From the NCBI RefSeq assembly GCF_022869785.1, contig NZ_CP094997.1:3410001-3474000 (forward strand): a stretch of DNA of 64,000 nucleotides, given 5' to 3'. The notes under the pieces are model-generated. The model made no database searches, was not told the origin of the DNA, and was given only the letters and a program-made list of their open reading frames with translations. Within the stretch, counting starts at the first letter, position 1. Each line of letters starts with the position of its first letter. The DNA comes from Dyadobacter chenwenxiniae. Lineage in GTDB: Bacteria > Bacteroidota > Bacteroidia > Cytophagales > Spirosomataceae. This document shows, one piece after another, positions 1 through 9,315 of this stretch. A program made the position numbers and the translations under genes.

Positions 1-537
1 ATAATGTTTGTCATCAATGGTGACAAGCGTGGTCGCTTTTTCCTCGGAGAAAAAATACGCGACATTCGAAACATCAATGCTCCATATCTTGTGCCCGATG
101 GTGATCATAAAGCGTTCGCGGTAACTGGCAGACTGGCGGGCTTCAATCAGGCGGAAAAGAGAATTCATGTTGGGCTGCTCAGGCCGGAGGTTTCTGAATT
201 TTTCAATGGATGCCGCCAGCTCATCATAATCGACCGGCTTCAAAAGGTAATCAATGCTGTTGACCTTAAATGCTTTCAGCATATATTCATCATACGCCGT
301 TGTGAAGACGATGGGGACAGTCAGTGAAATTTGTTCAAAAATCCGAAAAGCCAGCCCGTCTTCCAGATGGATATCCATGAAAACCAGGTCGGGCAGCGGG
401 CTCTCATTAAACCAGCTAACTGCCTCTTTTACAGAAGGCAATGTAGCAGAAAGCTTTATGTTCGGATCATATTTTCTCAGCATCCGCTCCAATTGCCGCG
501 CGGTGCGGGCTTCGTCTTCGATGATTACTACATTCAT
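1..537 (-). CDS. LytTR-family response regulator (3' end outside window)
   Basis: Partial gene: the 179 N-terminal codons are present and the reading frame runs off the left edge. The start ATG (535-537) overlaps the TGA of the kinase gene upstream as ATGA. The first ~120 residues form a receiver domain with the acidic pair near residues 7-9, the phospho-acceptor in VFMDIH (Asp55), and the TTAYDEY and LKPVD motifs near its end. The LytTR DNA-binding domain begins near residue 140 (YRERFMITIGHKIWSI) and is cut. It should be phosphorylated by the adjacent LytS-type kinase and bind DNA as a LytR/AlgR-class regulator. The target genes cannot be read from this window. Confidence 0.93.
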   Translation of the reverse strand, partial: MNVVIIEDEARTARQLERMLRKYDPNIKLSATLPSVKEAVSWFNESPLPDLVFMDIHLEDGLAFRIFEQISLTVPIVFTTAYDEYMLKAFKVNSIDYLLKPVDYDELAASIEKFRNLRPEQPNMNSLFRLIEARQSASYRERFMITIGHKIWSIDVSNVAYFFSEEKATTLVTIDDKHY

Positions 538-1691
538 GTTAAAAGGGGGATTCGGACAACAAATGATCCATTTTGCTCACCATACCAGACTTTATGATCG
601 GTCAGCAGCGAGTAACGATTGGTAATATTGTGCAGGCCCACGCCCGTTGAGTCCTCCGGCTGATCGCGCGGCTGGATTGGATTTTCTACAATCAAATATT
701 CATTTTCCAGATAAATCCGGACTTTTAATGGTTCCTGGATCGACATCCGGTTGTGTTTCACTGCATTTTCAACCAGCATTTGCAAGGAAAGCGGGGCAAT
801 GCAATAGTGGGCCGAAAGGTCTACGGGCACGTCGATAACGACCTGGAATTTGTCTTCAAAACGCATTTGCAGAAGAAAAGTATAAGACGCTATAAAGTCC
901 AGCTCCACAGCCAGGGAAACCAATGCCATGTCCCGCTGCTCTAAAATGTAGCGGTAAGCCTTGGAAAGCCGCTTGACAAACTGCTCGGAAAGGTCCGCAT
1001 CTTCATGGACGAGTGAGGTAAGAATACTCAGGCTATTGAACAGAAAATGGGGGCTCAGCTGATTTTTCAATGCTTCAAACTGGCTCATCGCCGCCTCTTT
1101 TTCGAGGCGTTCTGTTTGAAGCTGGATACTTTTCAATTGCTGGGAAGACCTGGTATTGATGATCAGGTAGAATATCGACAGCATGATCGCCACCGAAAAT
1201 CCATTGTTTGCCCGGTGGACATAATCCATCACTTCCGGTAAGAAGGGTTCCCCTTTCGGTAATGCGTTAGTACTTTGTAATACAGGAAAAATCAGGAAAG
1301 CCACTGATTTCATAACCAATTGAAAAACAAGACTATATAGCACGGCGAGACCCAATGAAATTGCTACCGTCAGTACAATTTCCTGCCAACCGGATTCCAA
1401 AAGGATTTCCAGCCCAAAGCGTTTAAAAAGATATCTTTGTAACCAGTCGGTGGCGGTGATCCATATAAAGTACATCCCCAGGCCGACTAAGCTGAAAAGT
1501 ATAAAGAAGGGGAGAAAATAAACGATACTAGCACCATTATGCTCCGTTTGGGGCATATTCACATAAAAAAGCAGGGGCGAGTACATCAAAAACAACTTGA
1601 TCGCCAATTTCCATTTCTGCTTCGAAGTCAGCCGACTAATCATCTTTGTCAGGGAAAAATACCTGCAAATTTGATGGAAGTTAGCCAGCAC
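534..1691 (-). CDS. LytS/YehU-type membrane sensor histidine kinase
   Basis: Inner-membrane kinase of the His_kinase (PF06580) class. Four hydrophobic segments (about residues 31-50, 58-80, 105-130 and 165-180) are followed by a short coiled coil and the family motif QLSPHFLFNSL, with phospho-acceptor His215. A GHKL ATPase domain follows (LVENAVKHN, then TGVGLHNI near the C-terminus). The 385-residue length is normal. An internal ATG at 1643 (MISRLTSK) would drop 16 poorly hydrophobic residues and may be the true start. The stop overlaps the regulator start by 4 bp, so the two are translationally coupled. No extracellular ligand domain is visible, so the signal is unknown. Confidence 0.93.
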   Translation of the reverse strand: MLANFHQICRYFSLTKMISRLTSKQKWKLAIKLFLMYSPLLFYVNMPQTEHNGASIVYFLPFFILFSLVGLGMYFIWITATDWLQRYLFKRFGLEILLESGWQEIVLTVAISLGLAVLYSLVFQLVMKSVAFLIFPVLQSTNALPKGEPFLPEVMDYVHRANNGFSVAIMLSIFYLIINTRSSQQLKSIQLQTERLEKEAAMSQFEALKNQLSPHFLFNSLSILTSLVHEDADLSEQFVKRLSKAYRYILEQRDMALVSLAVELDFIASYTFLLQMRFEDKFQVVIDVPVDLSAHYCIAPLSLQMLVENAVKHNRMSIQEPLKVRIYLENEYLIVENPIQPRDQPEDSTGVGLHNITNRYSLLTDHKVWYGEQNGSFVVRIPLLT

Positions 1692-1855
1692 TGCAAATGC
1701 ACCGAGATGAGCGCTTGAAATTCGGTGCCGAGCGCAGTCTTTTATAAGACGACCGATATTCGCCAGTGATTCTTCCCATGGTGCAAAAACTTAACCGACT
1801 GCGCAGTTCTTCCTATACAACTTTTACGTTTTGAATCAATTGGCCAGCTAAGCCC

Positions 1856-3754
1856 TTACCTTATACTACGAACCTGTTGTAACAATGCCTGTGCGTTCAC
1901 ATTGTCGGGGTCGATCTCCAATGCCCTGCGAATGTATTTCTTTGCGGCGGCTGCATTTGCAAATTTAAGATAACCTGCTGCAAGGCTGTTGGCAAGCTGC
2001 ACATTGCCGGAGTCGGCCGTATATTGTTTTTTCAACTCATTTATTTGTCCGACGGAAGTGTATAGCTCGTTAAGGCTGAAACCGGAACTGTTGTGAGCGG
2101 CTGCGTAGGCAATGTAGGGCAATGCAGTCTCGGGCCGATCCATTTTTAGCAGCAAGACAAACAGTGCTTTCGCGCGTGCAAAACTGTTTTCAAGTCGGAA
2201 TGCTTTGGAGAAATAAGTTACAGCTTGCTGATTTTGGTCTAAAACTGCGCTTAAATTCCCCGCCTGGTCAAATGCCAATGGGTCCAGCGGATTATCCAGC
2301 GCGAGTGCTTCTGCGACACGTAATGCATTCGCGGTGTCGTGCGCGGCGATGTAATGTTGCCGCAAGCGCGCCATCGCATCGCGCCAGGAAATTTGCTTTA
2401 CGACCAAGCCTCCCGCGAGCTTTTCTTCCTCTGTTTTTTCCTGCTTTTCCGCTGCCGGCATCGGAATGTTGAACGGCCAGCCTTCTTTCAGAATCATTAC
2501 TTCGTAAGCTCCTTTTAACGAATCGACGCGGGTAATGGGCATCCGGGCGCGCAACGTTGCCAGCGACATTTCAACAGAAACCGGCGGAAGAAGCCCTGCC
2601 CTTTTCATGCTTTGATAAAATGCCTCCGAAAGCAATGCATAACCCAGCAGATTAGGATGCACATGTTCAAGAAGCGTTTCCTGACCAAGAATGTGATGCG
2701 GAGAATGCTGTTCAAAAAGCTGTTTTGTGTCAATAAGCGTAATGCCCTTGTGACGATTTGCTGTATTACGGATAATGTCGTTTAAAACCTCCGGCGCCCG
2801 GAAACGCAATGCATCGTGCTCCCGGGCAAGCACCAGTTCTTTTTTTGCGTGGGTATAATCACCTTGCTTGTATTTATCCAAACCCAATTTGTAGTGCATT
2901 TCAGCTGTCCTGCCCTGCTCATCCGGAATGCTGATAAATGGTTTCAGATCTTTTTCGTTACTAACCAAATTACTGATCAGCAACGGAATGCCTTTTTCGC
3001 TCATTACCCGTGCCAACTCATCCACGTTTACCCTAAACTGCTCAATACCAGCCTTATAATCCGCGGATTCAAATGCAACCTGCTGGCCTTCGGCCATCCT
3101 TTTCATCAGGTTCTCGCGTAAATCCACCTCTCCTGAAAACAAGCCACTTATGCCGCTGGTCATCGCATTTATTAATTGCGTCACGCGAAATTCCCGCAGA
3201 CTCATCAGCAACTTTGCCAACAGGCGGCTGTGCCCGATGCCGCTTGTCGCCGCGACGCCCATTGCGCCGTAATATTCATTATGACCTGTGTAAACCAGCA
3301 CAGCATCAGGCTCGCAGGCAATAACGCCTTTGGCAAAATCAAGCACTGTATAAGAATTGACAGCGGTCAATGACAGATTAATGATCTCGAAATCCCGGTC
3401 AGGATAGGTGTGCATGAGCCGGAATTGCAGCCACCGGTGAAACGAGCCGTTGTTCATGTAGGGATAACCAATGGTCGTGGACTCACCCAGCACAAATATC
3501 CGGAATGTGCCCGTCGCTTTTTTGGCAAGAAAAGGCTCGAAATTGCCTATCGTAGCATTTTTTTGGTTTGCAAAATACTTTTCAGATGCATATTTATTAA
3601 GCACCAGATATCCTTTCCTGCCCGGATCGGCTGTAAAAACGCTCAGATCATGTCCGTAACCAAATAAGCGCAATGCCCCTTCCAGCACCAGAAGCGCCAA
3701 AAAGGGCATTAACACAGCAACCATTTTAATAATTGACTGGCGTTTCAAAATCAT
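1856..3754 (-). CDS. SGNH/GDSL-type hydrolase with C-terminal TPR repeats
   Basis: A 632-residue protein with an N-terminal membrane anchor (about residues 9-32). An SGNH fold follows: FVLGEST carries the nucleophile Ser92, YTGHNE carries the block III Asn159, and LEHVHPN carries His366. The residue that is usually Asp in the DxxH block is Glu363 here. Residues ~285-315 and ~465-630 look like tetratricopeptide repeats (for example AAAKKYIRRALEIDPDN). SGNH proteins of this build act as esterases or O-acyltransferases on envelope or secreted glycans. The gene lies 58 bp after susD, in the same orientation, as the last gene of the ECF/FecR-controlled locus. The substrate is not evident. Confidence 0.8.
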   Translation of the reverse strand: MILKRQSIIKMVAVLMPFLALLVLEGALRLFGYGHDLSVFTADPGRKGYLVLNKYASEKYFANQKNATIGNFEPFLAKKATGTFRIFVLGESTTIGYPYMNNGSFHRWLQFRLMHTYPDRDFEIINLSLTAVNSYTVLDFAKGVIACEPDAVLVYTGHNEYYGAMGVAATSGIGHSRLLAKLLMSLREFRVTQLINAMTSGISGLFSGEVDLRENLMKRMAEGQQVAFESADYKAGIEQFRVNVDELARVMSEKGIPLLISNLVSNEKDLKPFISIPDEQGRTAEMHYKLGLDKYKQGDYTHAKKELVLAREHDALRFRAPEVLNDIIRNTANRHKGITLIDTKQLFEQHSPHHILGQETLLEHVHPNLLGYALLSEAFYQSMKRAGLLPPVSVEMSLATLRARMPITRVDSLKGAYEVMILKEGWPFNIPMPAAEKQEKTEEEKLAGGLVVKQISWRDAMARLRQHYIAAHDTANALRVAEALALDNPLDPLAFDQAGNLSAVLDQNQQAVTYFSKAFRLENSFARAKALFVLLLKMDRPETALPYIAYAAAHNSSGFSLNELYTSVGQINELKKQYTADSGNVQLANSLAAGYLKFANAAAAKKYIRRALEIDPDNVNAQALLQQVRSIR

Positions 3755-3812
3755 TAATAAAGCAATTCAAGATAACATTAAGGCTGAATGATCGTGCCGC
3801 CTAATTTACGGA

Positions 3813-5543
3813 TTAATACCCTGCGTTCTGCTTCATATTCACATTAGCTGTAACCTCGTTGATCGGGATCGGCTGGGCATAATCGGTGGCTTCCCACTGA
3901 ATGGTCCCGCCGCGAATACGCTGATAGTAAGCGGCTTCCTTGTCGCCAATCTGCCACCTTCGCACATCCAGCCACCAATGGCCTTCACCGAAAAGCTCAG
4001 CCCAGCGCTCGTATTTAAGCGGATCGTTTTTCAGGACTGCATCGCTGGCTTTGGTTAGTCCGGTCAGACTTTTATAGTCAATCCCCGAGGGTGCATTGAC
4101 AGGCAAACCATATGCCCTTCGTTTCACCTTGTTAATGTATTCCAAAGCCATCGCATTGTCCCCTGAATGGCTCAATGTTTCGGCATATAGCAAGTAAATA
4201 TCGGCCAGCCGCAGCCACGGAATATTGGCACCATTAGCCATGTTAATCTCCGCTTCCGTGCCAAGCGGATTGGTAAATTTACGGAAACTCCATGCCTCCA
4301 TATCCGTCTCGCTAACATCCAGATAATGTGAAATCGGACGCTTTTTACCACTCACGATCATCGAATCAACATATGGCTGGTAACAGGCAACCCAAAGCCG
4401 CGGATCCACCGTTTGCTTTTTGCGTGCATCCAGCGAACGGGTAATGTATGCCGGATCAACATTGGCGATGTTCGCACTGGTCGTTCCCGGTTTGAAATAA
4501 TGCCCCTCCGCAAAGCCGAAACGCGCAATGTTTTTCGCATGAGGAAACACATTCGACCAGGCCGAAGCGGCTTGTCCGCCGTTATCAGCCACATAAGTCG
4601 GTGCGATCACCATGCCCAGGCTCGATCCCATCGACTGATCATCCCCGCCACGTGAGGTCATGTCCACATTCAGGTTTAGTTCAAAAAGCGATTCGGAGGT
4701 AAACTCGTTCTTGCCATTGAACATATCCTTATACACATCGAATGTTGTCAGCGACTTGCCACTCTTGGTAATCACATCCGCCAGGTAAGTTTTAGCATTT
4801 GCCCAGTCGGCCTGATAAGCGTAAATTTTACCTAAAAATCCCTTAACAGCCCAACCTGAGACCTTGTATTTATCTGTTGCGCCCGTCCAGTTCACACCAG
4901 CAAGCAATGTTTCAGCCGTTTTCAGATCACTTATAATGAAGTCCCAGCTCTCCTTTACGGTTTTGCGCGGAACCTGCGTCTGGTCCAGACCAATTGCCAC
5001 TTCGGTAATGATCGGAACGCCCATCTTACCGCCTTCCGTGCCTGCATTAAAGCCTTCTCCCCAAATAGAGGTCAGATAGAAATAATACCAGGCGCGCAAA
5101 AACAAAGCCTGGCCCTTGATCTGGTCGATCGCGGCGCCATCCTGCGGCGCTTTCTGGCGGTAAGTTTCGATGCCGGCAAGCAATGCATTGGAACGTTGCA
5201 CGCCGCGCCATAATTCACGCCAGGTGTCGTAAAGGAAGCTGTCGTTAGGCTGGGAATTGTTCTGTCCCATCTGGATCCAGGTAGGCGTTCCCTGCCAGCT
5301 CAGATCGGTGGTGTGATCCCACAAAAACAGGTTTTTGGCCAACATTGTGTGCCCGTAAAGGCCACTGGCGTGTTGTGTTGCATAAACGCCCGTCAGCAAC
5401 TGTTCCAGATCGGAAACCGACGCCGGATATTGTGAAGGAGCGAGCGCGCCCGGATTAACAACATTTACAAAGTCTTCGCTGCAGGAGGCCATTGCCGTAA
5501 GAACGACAAACAGCATTAGTTTTTGGAATATTTTCATTGCCAT
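3813..5543 (-). CDS. SusD/RagB-family outer-membrane lipoprotein
   Basis: Surface nutrient-binding lipoprotein of 576 residues. The signal peptide ends in a lipobox (TAMASC, Cys21, or Cys19 if the second ATG at 5537 is used). The SusD alpha-helical TPR scaffold is visible, for example QALFLRAWYYFYLTSIWG near residue 145. The C-terminal signatures IPWLRLADIYLLYAETL and YERWAELFGEGHWWLDVRRW are characteristic of the family. It lies 16 bp downstream of susC and should form the lid of that TonB-dependent transporter. With no glycoside hydrolase nearby, the ligand (glycan, glycopeptide or other) cannot be named. Confidence 0.95.
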   Translation of the reverse strand: MAMKIFQKLMLFVVLTAMASCSEDFVNVVNPGALAPSQYPASVSDLEQLLTGVYATQHASGLYGHTMLAKNLFLWDHTTDLSWQGTPTWIQMGQNNSQPNDSFLYDTWRELWRGVQRSNALLAGIETYRQKAPQDGAAIDQIKGQALFLRAWYYFYLTSIWGEGFNAGTEGGKMGVPIITEVAIGLDQTQVPRKTVKESWDFIISDLKTAETLLAGVNWTGATDKYKVSGWAVKGFLGKIYAYQADWANAKTYLADVITKSGKSLTTFDVYKDMFNGKNEFTSESLFELNLNVDMTSRGGDDQSMGSSLGMVIAPTYVADNGGQAASAWSNVFPHAKNIARFGFAEGHYFKPGTTSANIANVDPAYITRSLDARKKQTVDPRLWVACYQPYVDSMIVSGKKRPISHYLDVSETDMEAWSFRKFTNPLGTEAEINMANGANIPWLRLADIYLLYAETLSHSGDNAMALEYINKVKRRAYGLPVNAPSGIDYKSLTGLTKASDAVLKNDPLKYERWAELFGEGHWWLDVRRWQIGDKEAAYYQRIRGGTIQWEATDYAQPIPINEVTANVNMKQNAGY

Positions 5544-5559
5544 GATTGCTTTTTATCAG

Positions 5560-8500
5560 TTAAAAACTCAGGTCGATACCCATGGAAAGCAGCCGTGTGC
5601 GGGGATAGGAATAAATCGTATCCAGGCCGCGGGCAGTTGTTCCGTTCCTTCCCAGGATTTCCGGATCAAGACCCGAATATTTGGTGAACGTGAGCAGGTT
5701 TTGTCCCTGTAAATAAATACGCAAGCCAGTCATTTTCCATTGTTTCACCAGATCCGAAGGCAGCGTGTAGCCTATCTGAAGGTTACGGAGTTTCAAAAAT
5801 GAACCGTTTTCAACAACGAATGATGAAATGCGGGTGTAGTTCGAGTTCGGGTCGCGCACATAATTGCCGGAAGCGTCCGTGGTGCCGATGCGAGGCTGAT
5901 CGGTCAGGCCTCCGCCGTTGAAAAACGAGGTGTTGAAAATGTCACGCGTCGTGTTGTAGTCACCCACAAAAAACTGGGTATAATACTTGTTCGCATTGAA
6001 AACATCAACTCCCTGTACACCCTGGAACATGGCTTGCAGATCAATGCCTTTCCAACCCAAGTTGATCGAGAAACCGTAAGTCATTTTAGGCCACGGGTTG
6101 CCGATAAACGTTTTGTCATTGATCGTAATGCGGCCGTCACCATTCAAATCCCTGAACTGAAGGTCACCGGCTCCTGTCCCTGCACTTTGGTAATAAATGC
6201 CTGTGGAAGAGCCTCCGGCTGCAGCCGAGGCCTCCTGCGCTTTCTGGTTCAGGGAAGCCACTTCGGCATCGCTTTGGAATATCCCGTCGACAATGTATCC
6301 GTAAAACTGGCTTAATGGTCTGCCCGCTTGTGTGCGGGTTACAGTGCTTTCGAGATAATCACCAGCTGCTCCGTCGTTGATCGGGTTGTTGTTTGTGCCG
6401 CTCAATTGTTTTACCAAATTGCGGTTAAATGCTGCATTAACATTGATTGCGTAGGTGAAATCTTTCGTTTTTCCTCGGTAATCAACAGTCAGCTCCACCC
6501 CCTTGTTGCTCATCTGGCCAATGTTCGTAAACACGCCATTTGTTCCATAGAAACCGGATGAAACCGGCACGGGCACCTGGTAAATCATGTCCTCAGTCTG
6601 GCGGCTGTACCAGTCGGCGGTAATGTTCAAAGCGTTTTTAAATAATCCCACTTCCAACCCAACGTCGGTCTGGTTTACTTGTTCCCATTTGATGTCTTCG
6701 TTCGGCAATTGTGCAGTCAAAGCATACCCTTTTGCACGGCTTCCATCGGGTAAGCCAAGAATGTTCGTGCCGCCGCTTCCTCCGTAGGAAGCCTGATAGG
6801 TGTATTGCGGAATGCTGGATGTGCTTCCAAGCTTGCCGTAACTGGCGCGCAGTTTCAGGTTGGAAACCTGTGGCAGGTTATCGCGGACAAATGCTTCTTC
6901 GCTAATTCTCCAACCCGCAGAAAAAGAAGGAAATACGCCCCATTTATTGGCGGGACCAAACCTATCGGAGCCATCACGGCGGACATTTGCGGTGAACAGA
7001 TATTTATCAGCAAATGCGTAGTTGATCCGGCCAAACTGTGAAAGCAAACGGGTTTGCGGAAATTCCCCGCCACTGGCTTTGAATGTGCTCGGGTTCGTGG
7101 TCATTCCCAAATTGTAGGTGATCACCTGAAAACCCTGGGCCTCACCATGCAAATTGCTCAGATCAGATTGGTAGGCTTCATAACCAACCATTGCCTTGAT
7201 ATCATGACGGCCAAAAACTCTACCATACGTTAATACAAAGTTGCCTGTAAGATTGCGGGAATTGTCCAAATCACGGCTCAGAAACGCATTGACATTCTTT
7301 AATGTGCCAAAATCATATGCTTCGGTGAATTTGTAATTAGCACTGCTGTAAATCGAGGCACCAAAAGTGGAACGAAAGTTCAGTCCTTTAACAATTTCCC
7401 AATCCAGATAAACATTGCCTTCCAAGGCATACTGAATGTTTTTTGCATGATTAATAAGCTCATTGGCAACCAGGTTCGGGCCTGTAAAAAATGTTCCTGT
7501 TTTAGCCCATCCGCCGACCGGATTCGTGGGGTCATAAACGGGCACAAGCGGCGCCGAGCGGAATGGGAACGTGCTTGTCTGGACAGGATTGGTGCCTGTT
7601 CGCCATGCGTATAAGGTTTCACCCACTTTCAGACGGTTATTGATTTTGAAATCCGCATTAGAGCGAAGGCCATAACGTTCAAACGAGTTGTCAATCATTG
7701 TTCCGCCTTCACGCTGATAGTTGGCCGATAGATAATAGTTCGTTTTAGCTGTCGCCCCTGAAAGGGAAAGTGAATAGCTCTGGTCGCTCCCATTCTGATA
7801 AACCTGATCTGCCCAGTCATTGTCTGCCAGGGTCGAAGGATCGCCCCAGCCACTTGTATTTACGCCGAAAGCAGATTTCGCTGCCACATAATCGGCCGTA
7901 TTGAGCATTTTATATAGGTTTCGGGCTTGGCGGACACCATAATAAGCATTGAAATTGATATTCATTTTATCGGAACCCTGCGTGCCGCGTTTGGTTGTTA
8001 CCAGCACGACGCCACCGGCAGCCTGCGCGCCATAAATTGCAGCCGCGCTCGCATCTTTCAGGATTTCAATCGATTCCACATCCTGCAAATTGAAATTATT
8101 GCCCGCCGACATGCGGATTCCGTCCACAATATATAATGGCGACATTCCGCCGATGGAGCCTACACCACGAATCACAATGTCGGACGAGGCGCCGGGAGAA
8201 CCATCATTACGGGTTACCTGCACACCAGCCGCACGTCCCTGCAGCGCCTCATTTACACTGCGAACCGGCAGACTTTTGATGTCTTCGGCTTTTACGGATG
8301 AGACCGCACCGGTCAGATCGGATCGCTTTTGCGTGCCATAACCCACAACAACCACCTCTTCCAGCGCCTTATTGTCTACTTTCAACGTCACATCAATGTT
8401 GCTGCGGCGGCCCACAATCACTTCCTGAGAAGTAAATCCTACAAACGAAAAGATGAGCACGGCGTCTGCATCGGTGATATCAATGTTGTAAAGCCCTTTT

Positions 8501-9141
8501 GCATCCGTGGAACTGCCACGCTGCGTGCCCTTTTGAATCACATTCACACCCGCGAGCGGATCGCCTTTTTCGTCCATTACTTTTCCGCCAACGCTCATGT
8601 CAAAAATAGCATCGAGGTCGACTTTTCTGCGCATCAGCTCGGTCATGCGCTCTTTCAAGACCCTGTCGGAGGTGAAGTGGTAAGCCTCTTTCAAGCTGGC
8701 TTCCTCCCTGGCTTTACGGATCGGTTCTTTTTTCTTTTTAACGATAATCGTTTTATCTACAATGCTGTATGTCAGCGGCTGATCTTTGAAACAGGCATCC
8801 AACACCTCCTTCATCGGCGCATTTTCTGCGCTAACATTCACTTTCTGAGCTTGGGCCAGCATATCCAGGTCGCATATGAACAGGTAACCCGTTTGTTTAC
8901 GGACGGTTTTGAGCACTTCCAGTAAAGTCGCATCTTTCTTTTTCAGCGATATCTGCTGGGCATAAGTGTCTTCTGCCAACACCTGCAATGTACCAATCAG
9001 AAATATCAACACGGTTAATTTCATGGTCAGGAGGACTTTGCCAAAGTCGGTTCGTTTGCCTATGGCATTGACTGGCCCATTCGAACGCACACCTATATAC
9101 GCGCCCCATGGAACTGTTTTGCCTTTGTATACAAATTTCAT
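5560..9141 (-). CDS. SusC-like TonB-dependent receptor with STN signalling domain
   Basis: The frame is open back to 9228, but ATG at 9139-9141 (MKFVYKGK) is preferred because this N-terminus resembles other Cytophagales SusC proteins. A hydrophobic signal segment (LTVLIFLIGTLQVLA) sits about 40 residues in. An STN (secretin/TonB short N-terminal) domain follows at ~65-140, then a carboxypeptidase-D-like beta-sandwich (GGKVMDEKGDPLAGVNV), the TonB plug (EEVVVVGYGTQKRSDLTGAV) and the 22-strand barrel ending in LLSMGIDLSF. The STN domain is what touches a FecR anti-sigma factor, and fecR and the ECF sigma gene lie directly upstream. The transporter is therefore expected both to import substrate and to signal its presence. 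Confidence 0.95.
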   Translation of the reverse strand: MKFVYKGKTVPWGAYIGVRSNGPVNAIGKRTDFGKVLLTMKLTVLIFLIGTLQVLAEDTYAQQISLKKKDATLLEVLKTVRKQTGYLFICDLDMLAQAQKVNVSAENAPMKEVLDACFKDQPLTYSIVDKTIIVKKKKEPIRKAREEASLKEAYHFTSDRVLKERMTELMRRKVDLDAIFDMSVGGKVMDEKGDPLAGVNVIQKGTQRGSSTDAKGLYNIDITDADAVLIFSFVGFTSQEVIVGRRSNIDVTLKVDNKALEEVVVVGYGTQKRSDLTGAVSSVKAEDIKSLPVRSVNEALQGRAAGVQVTRNDGSPGASSDIVIRGVGSIGGMSPLYIVDGIRMSAGNNFNLQDVESIEILKDASAAAIYGAQAAGGVVLVTTKRGTQGSDKMNINFNAYYGVRQARNLYKMLNTADYVAAKSAFGVNTSGWGDPSTLADNDWADQVYQNGSDQSYSLSLSGATAKTNYYLSANYQREGGTMIDNSFERYGLRSNADFKINNRLKVGETLYAWRTGTNPVQTSTFPFRSAPLVPVYDPTNPVGGWAKTGTFFTGPNLVANELINHAKNIQYALEGNVYLDWEIVKGLNFRSTFGASIYSSANYKFTEAYDFGTLKNVNAFLSRDLDNSRNLTGNFVLTYGRVFGRHDIKAMVGYEAYQSDLSNLHGEAQGFQVITYNLGMTTNPSTFKASGGEFPQTRLLSQFGRINYAFADKYLFTANVRRDGSDRFGPANKWGVFPSFSAGWRISEEAFVRDNLPQVSNLKLRASYGKLGSTSSIPQYTYQASYGGSGGTNILGLPDGSRAKGYALTAQLPNEDIKWEQVNQTDVGLEVGLFKNALNITADWYSRQTEDMIYQVPVPVSSGFYGTNGVFTNIGQMSNKGVELTVDYRGKTKDFTYAINVNAAFNRNLVKQLSGTNNNPINDGAAGDYLESTVTRTQAGRPLSQFYGYIVDGIFQSDAEVASLNQKAQEASAAAGGSSTGIYYQSAGTGAGDLQFRDLNGDGRITINDKTFIGNPWPKMTYGFSINLGWKGIDLQAMFQGVQGVDVFNANKYYTQFFVGDYNTTRDIFNTSFFNGGGLTDQPRIGTTDASGNYVRDPNSNYTRISSFVVENGSFLKLRNLQIGYTLPSDLVKQWKMTGLRIYLQGQNLLTFTKYSGLDPEILGRNGTTARGLDTIYSYPRTRLLSMGIDLSF

Positions 9142-9315
9142 AAGTTTGTATGCTTGGTTAAAGTGAATGTATCGTTGTCCAATGATCTCAGGATTAATCA
9201 AGTCTGGCCGGGTGCGGTCGCAACGCATCCGGTTTTTTTTGAAAATCCTGTAAACGCCGGTTAGGAAGAATTTACGGTTTTCATATGTTAAGATTAGCGT
9301 TTAGTTGAAGGTATT

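Noticed and set aside
1699..1728. Inverted repeat GCACCGA/TCGGTGC as a terminator after the SGNH-TPR gene
   Set aside because: The stem is only 7 bp with a 16-nt loop and no U-run, and it lies about 130 bp past the stop.
8329..8925. 198-codon plus-strand frame opposite the STN-type SusC gene
   Set aside because: It lies fully antisense to the well-supported plug and STN region of SusC and has no domain features.
9142..9228. 29-codon N-terminal extension of the STN-type SusC
   Set aside because: The family N-terminus begins at MKFVYKGK (9141); the added residues would move the signal peptide even further from the start.
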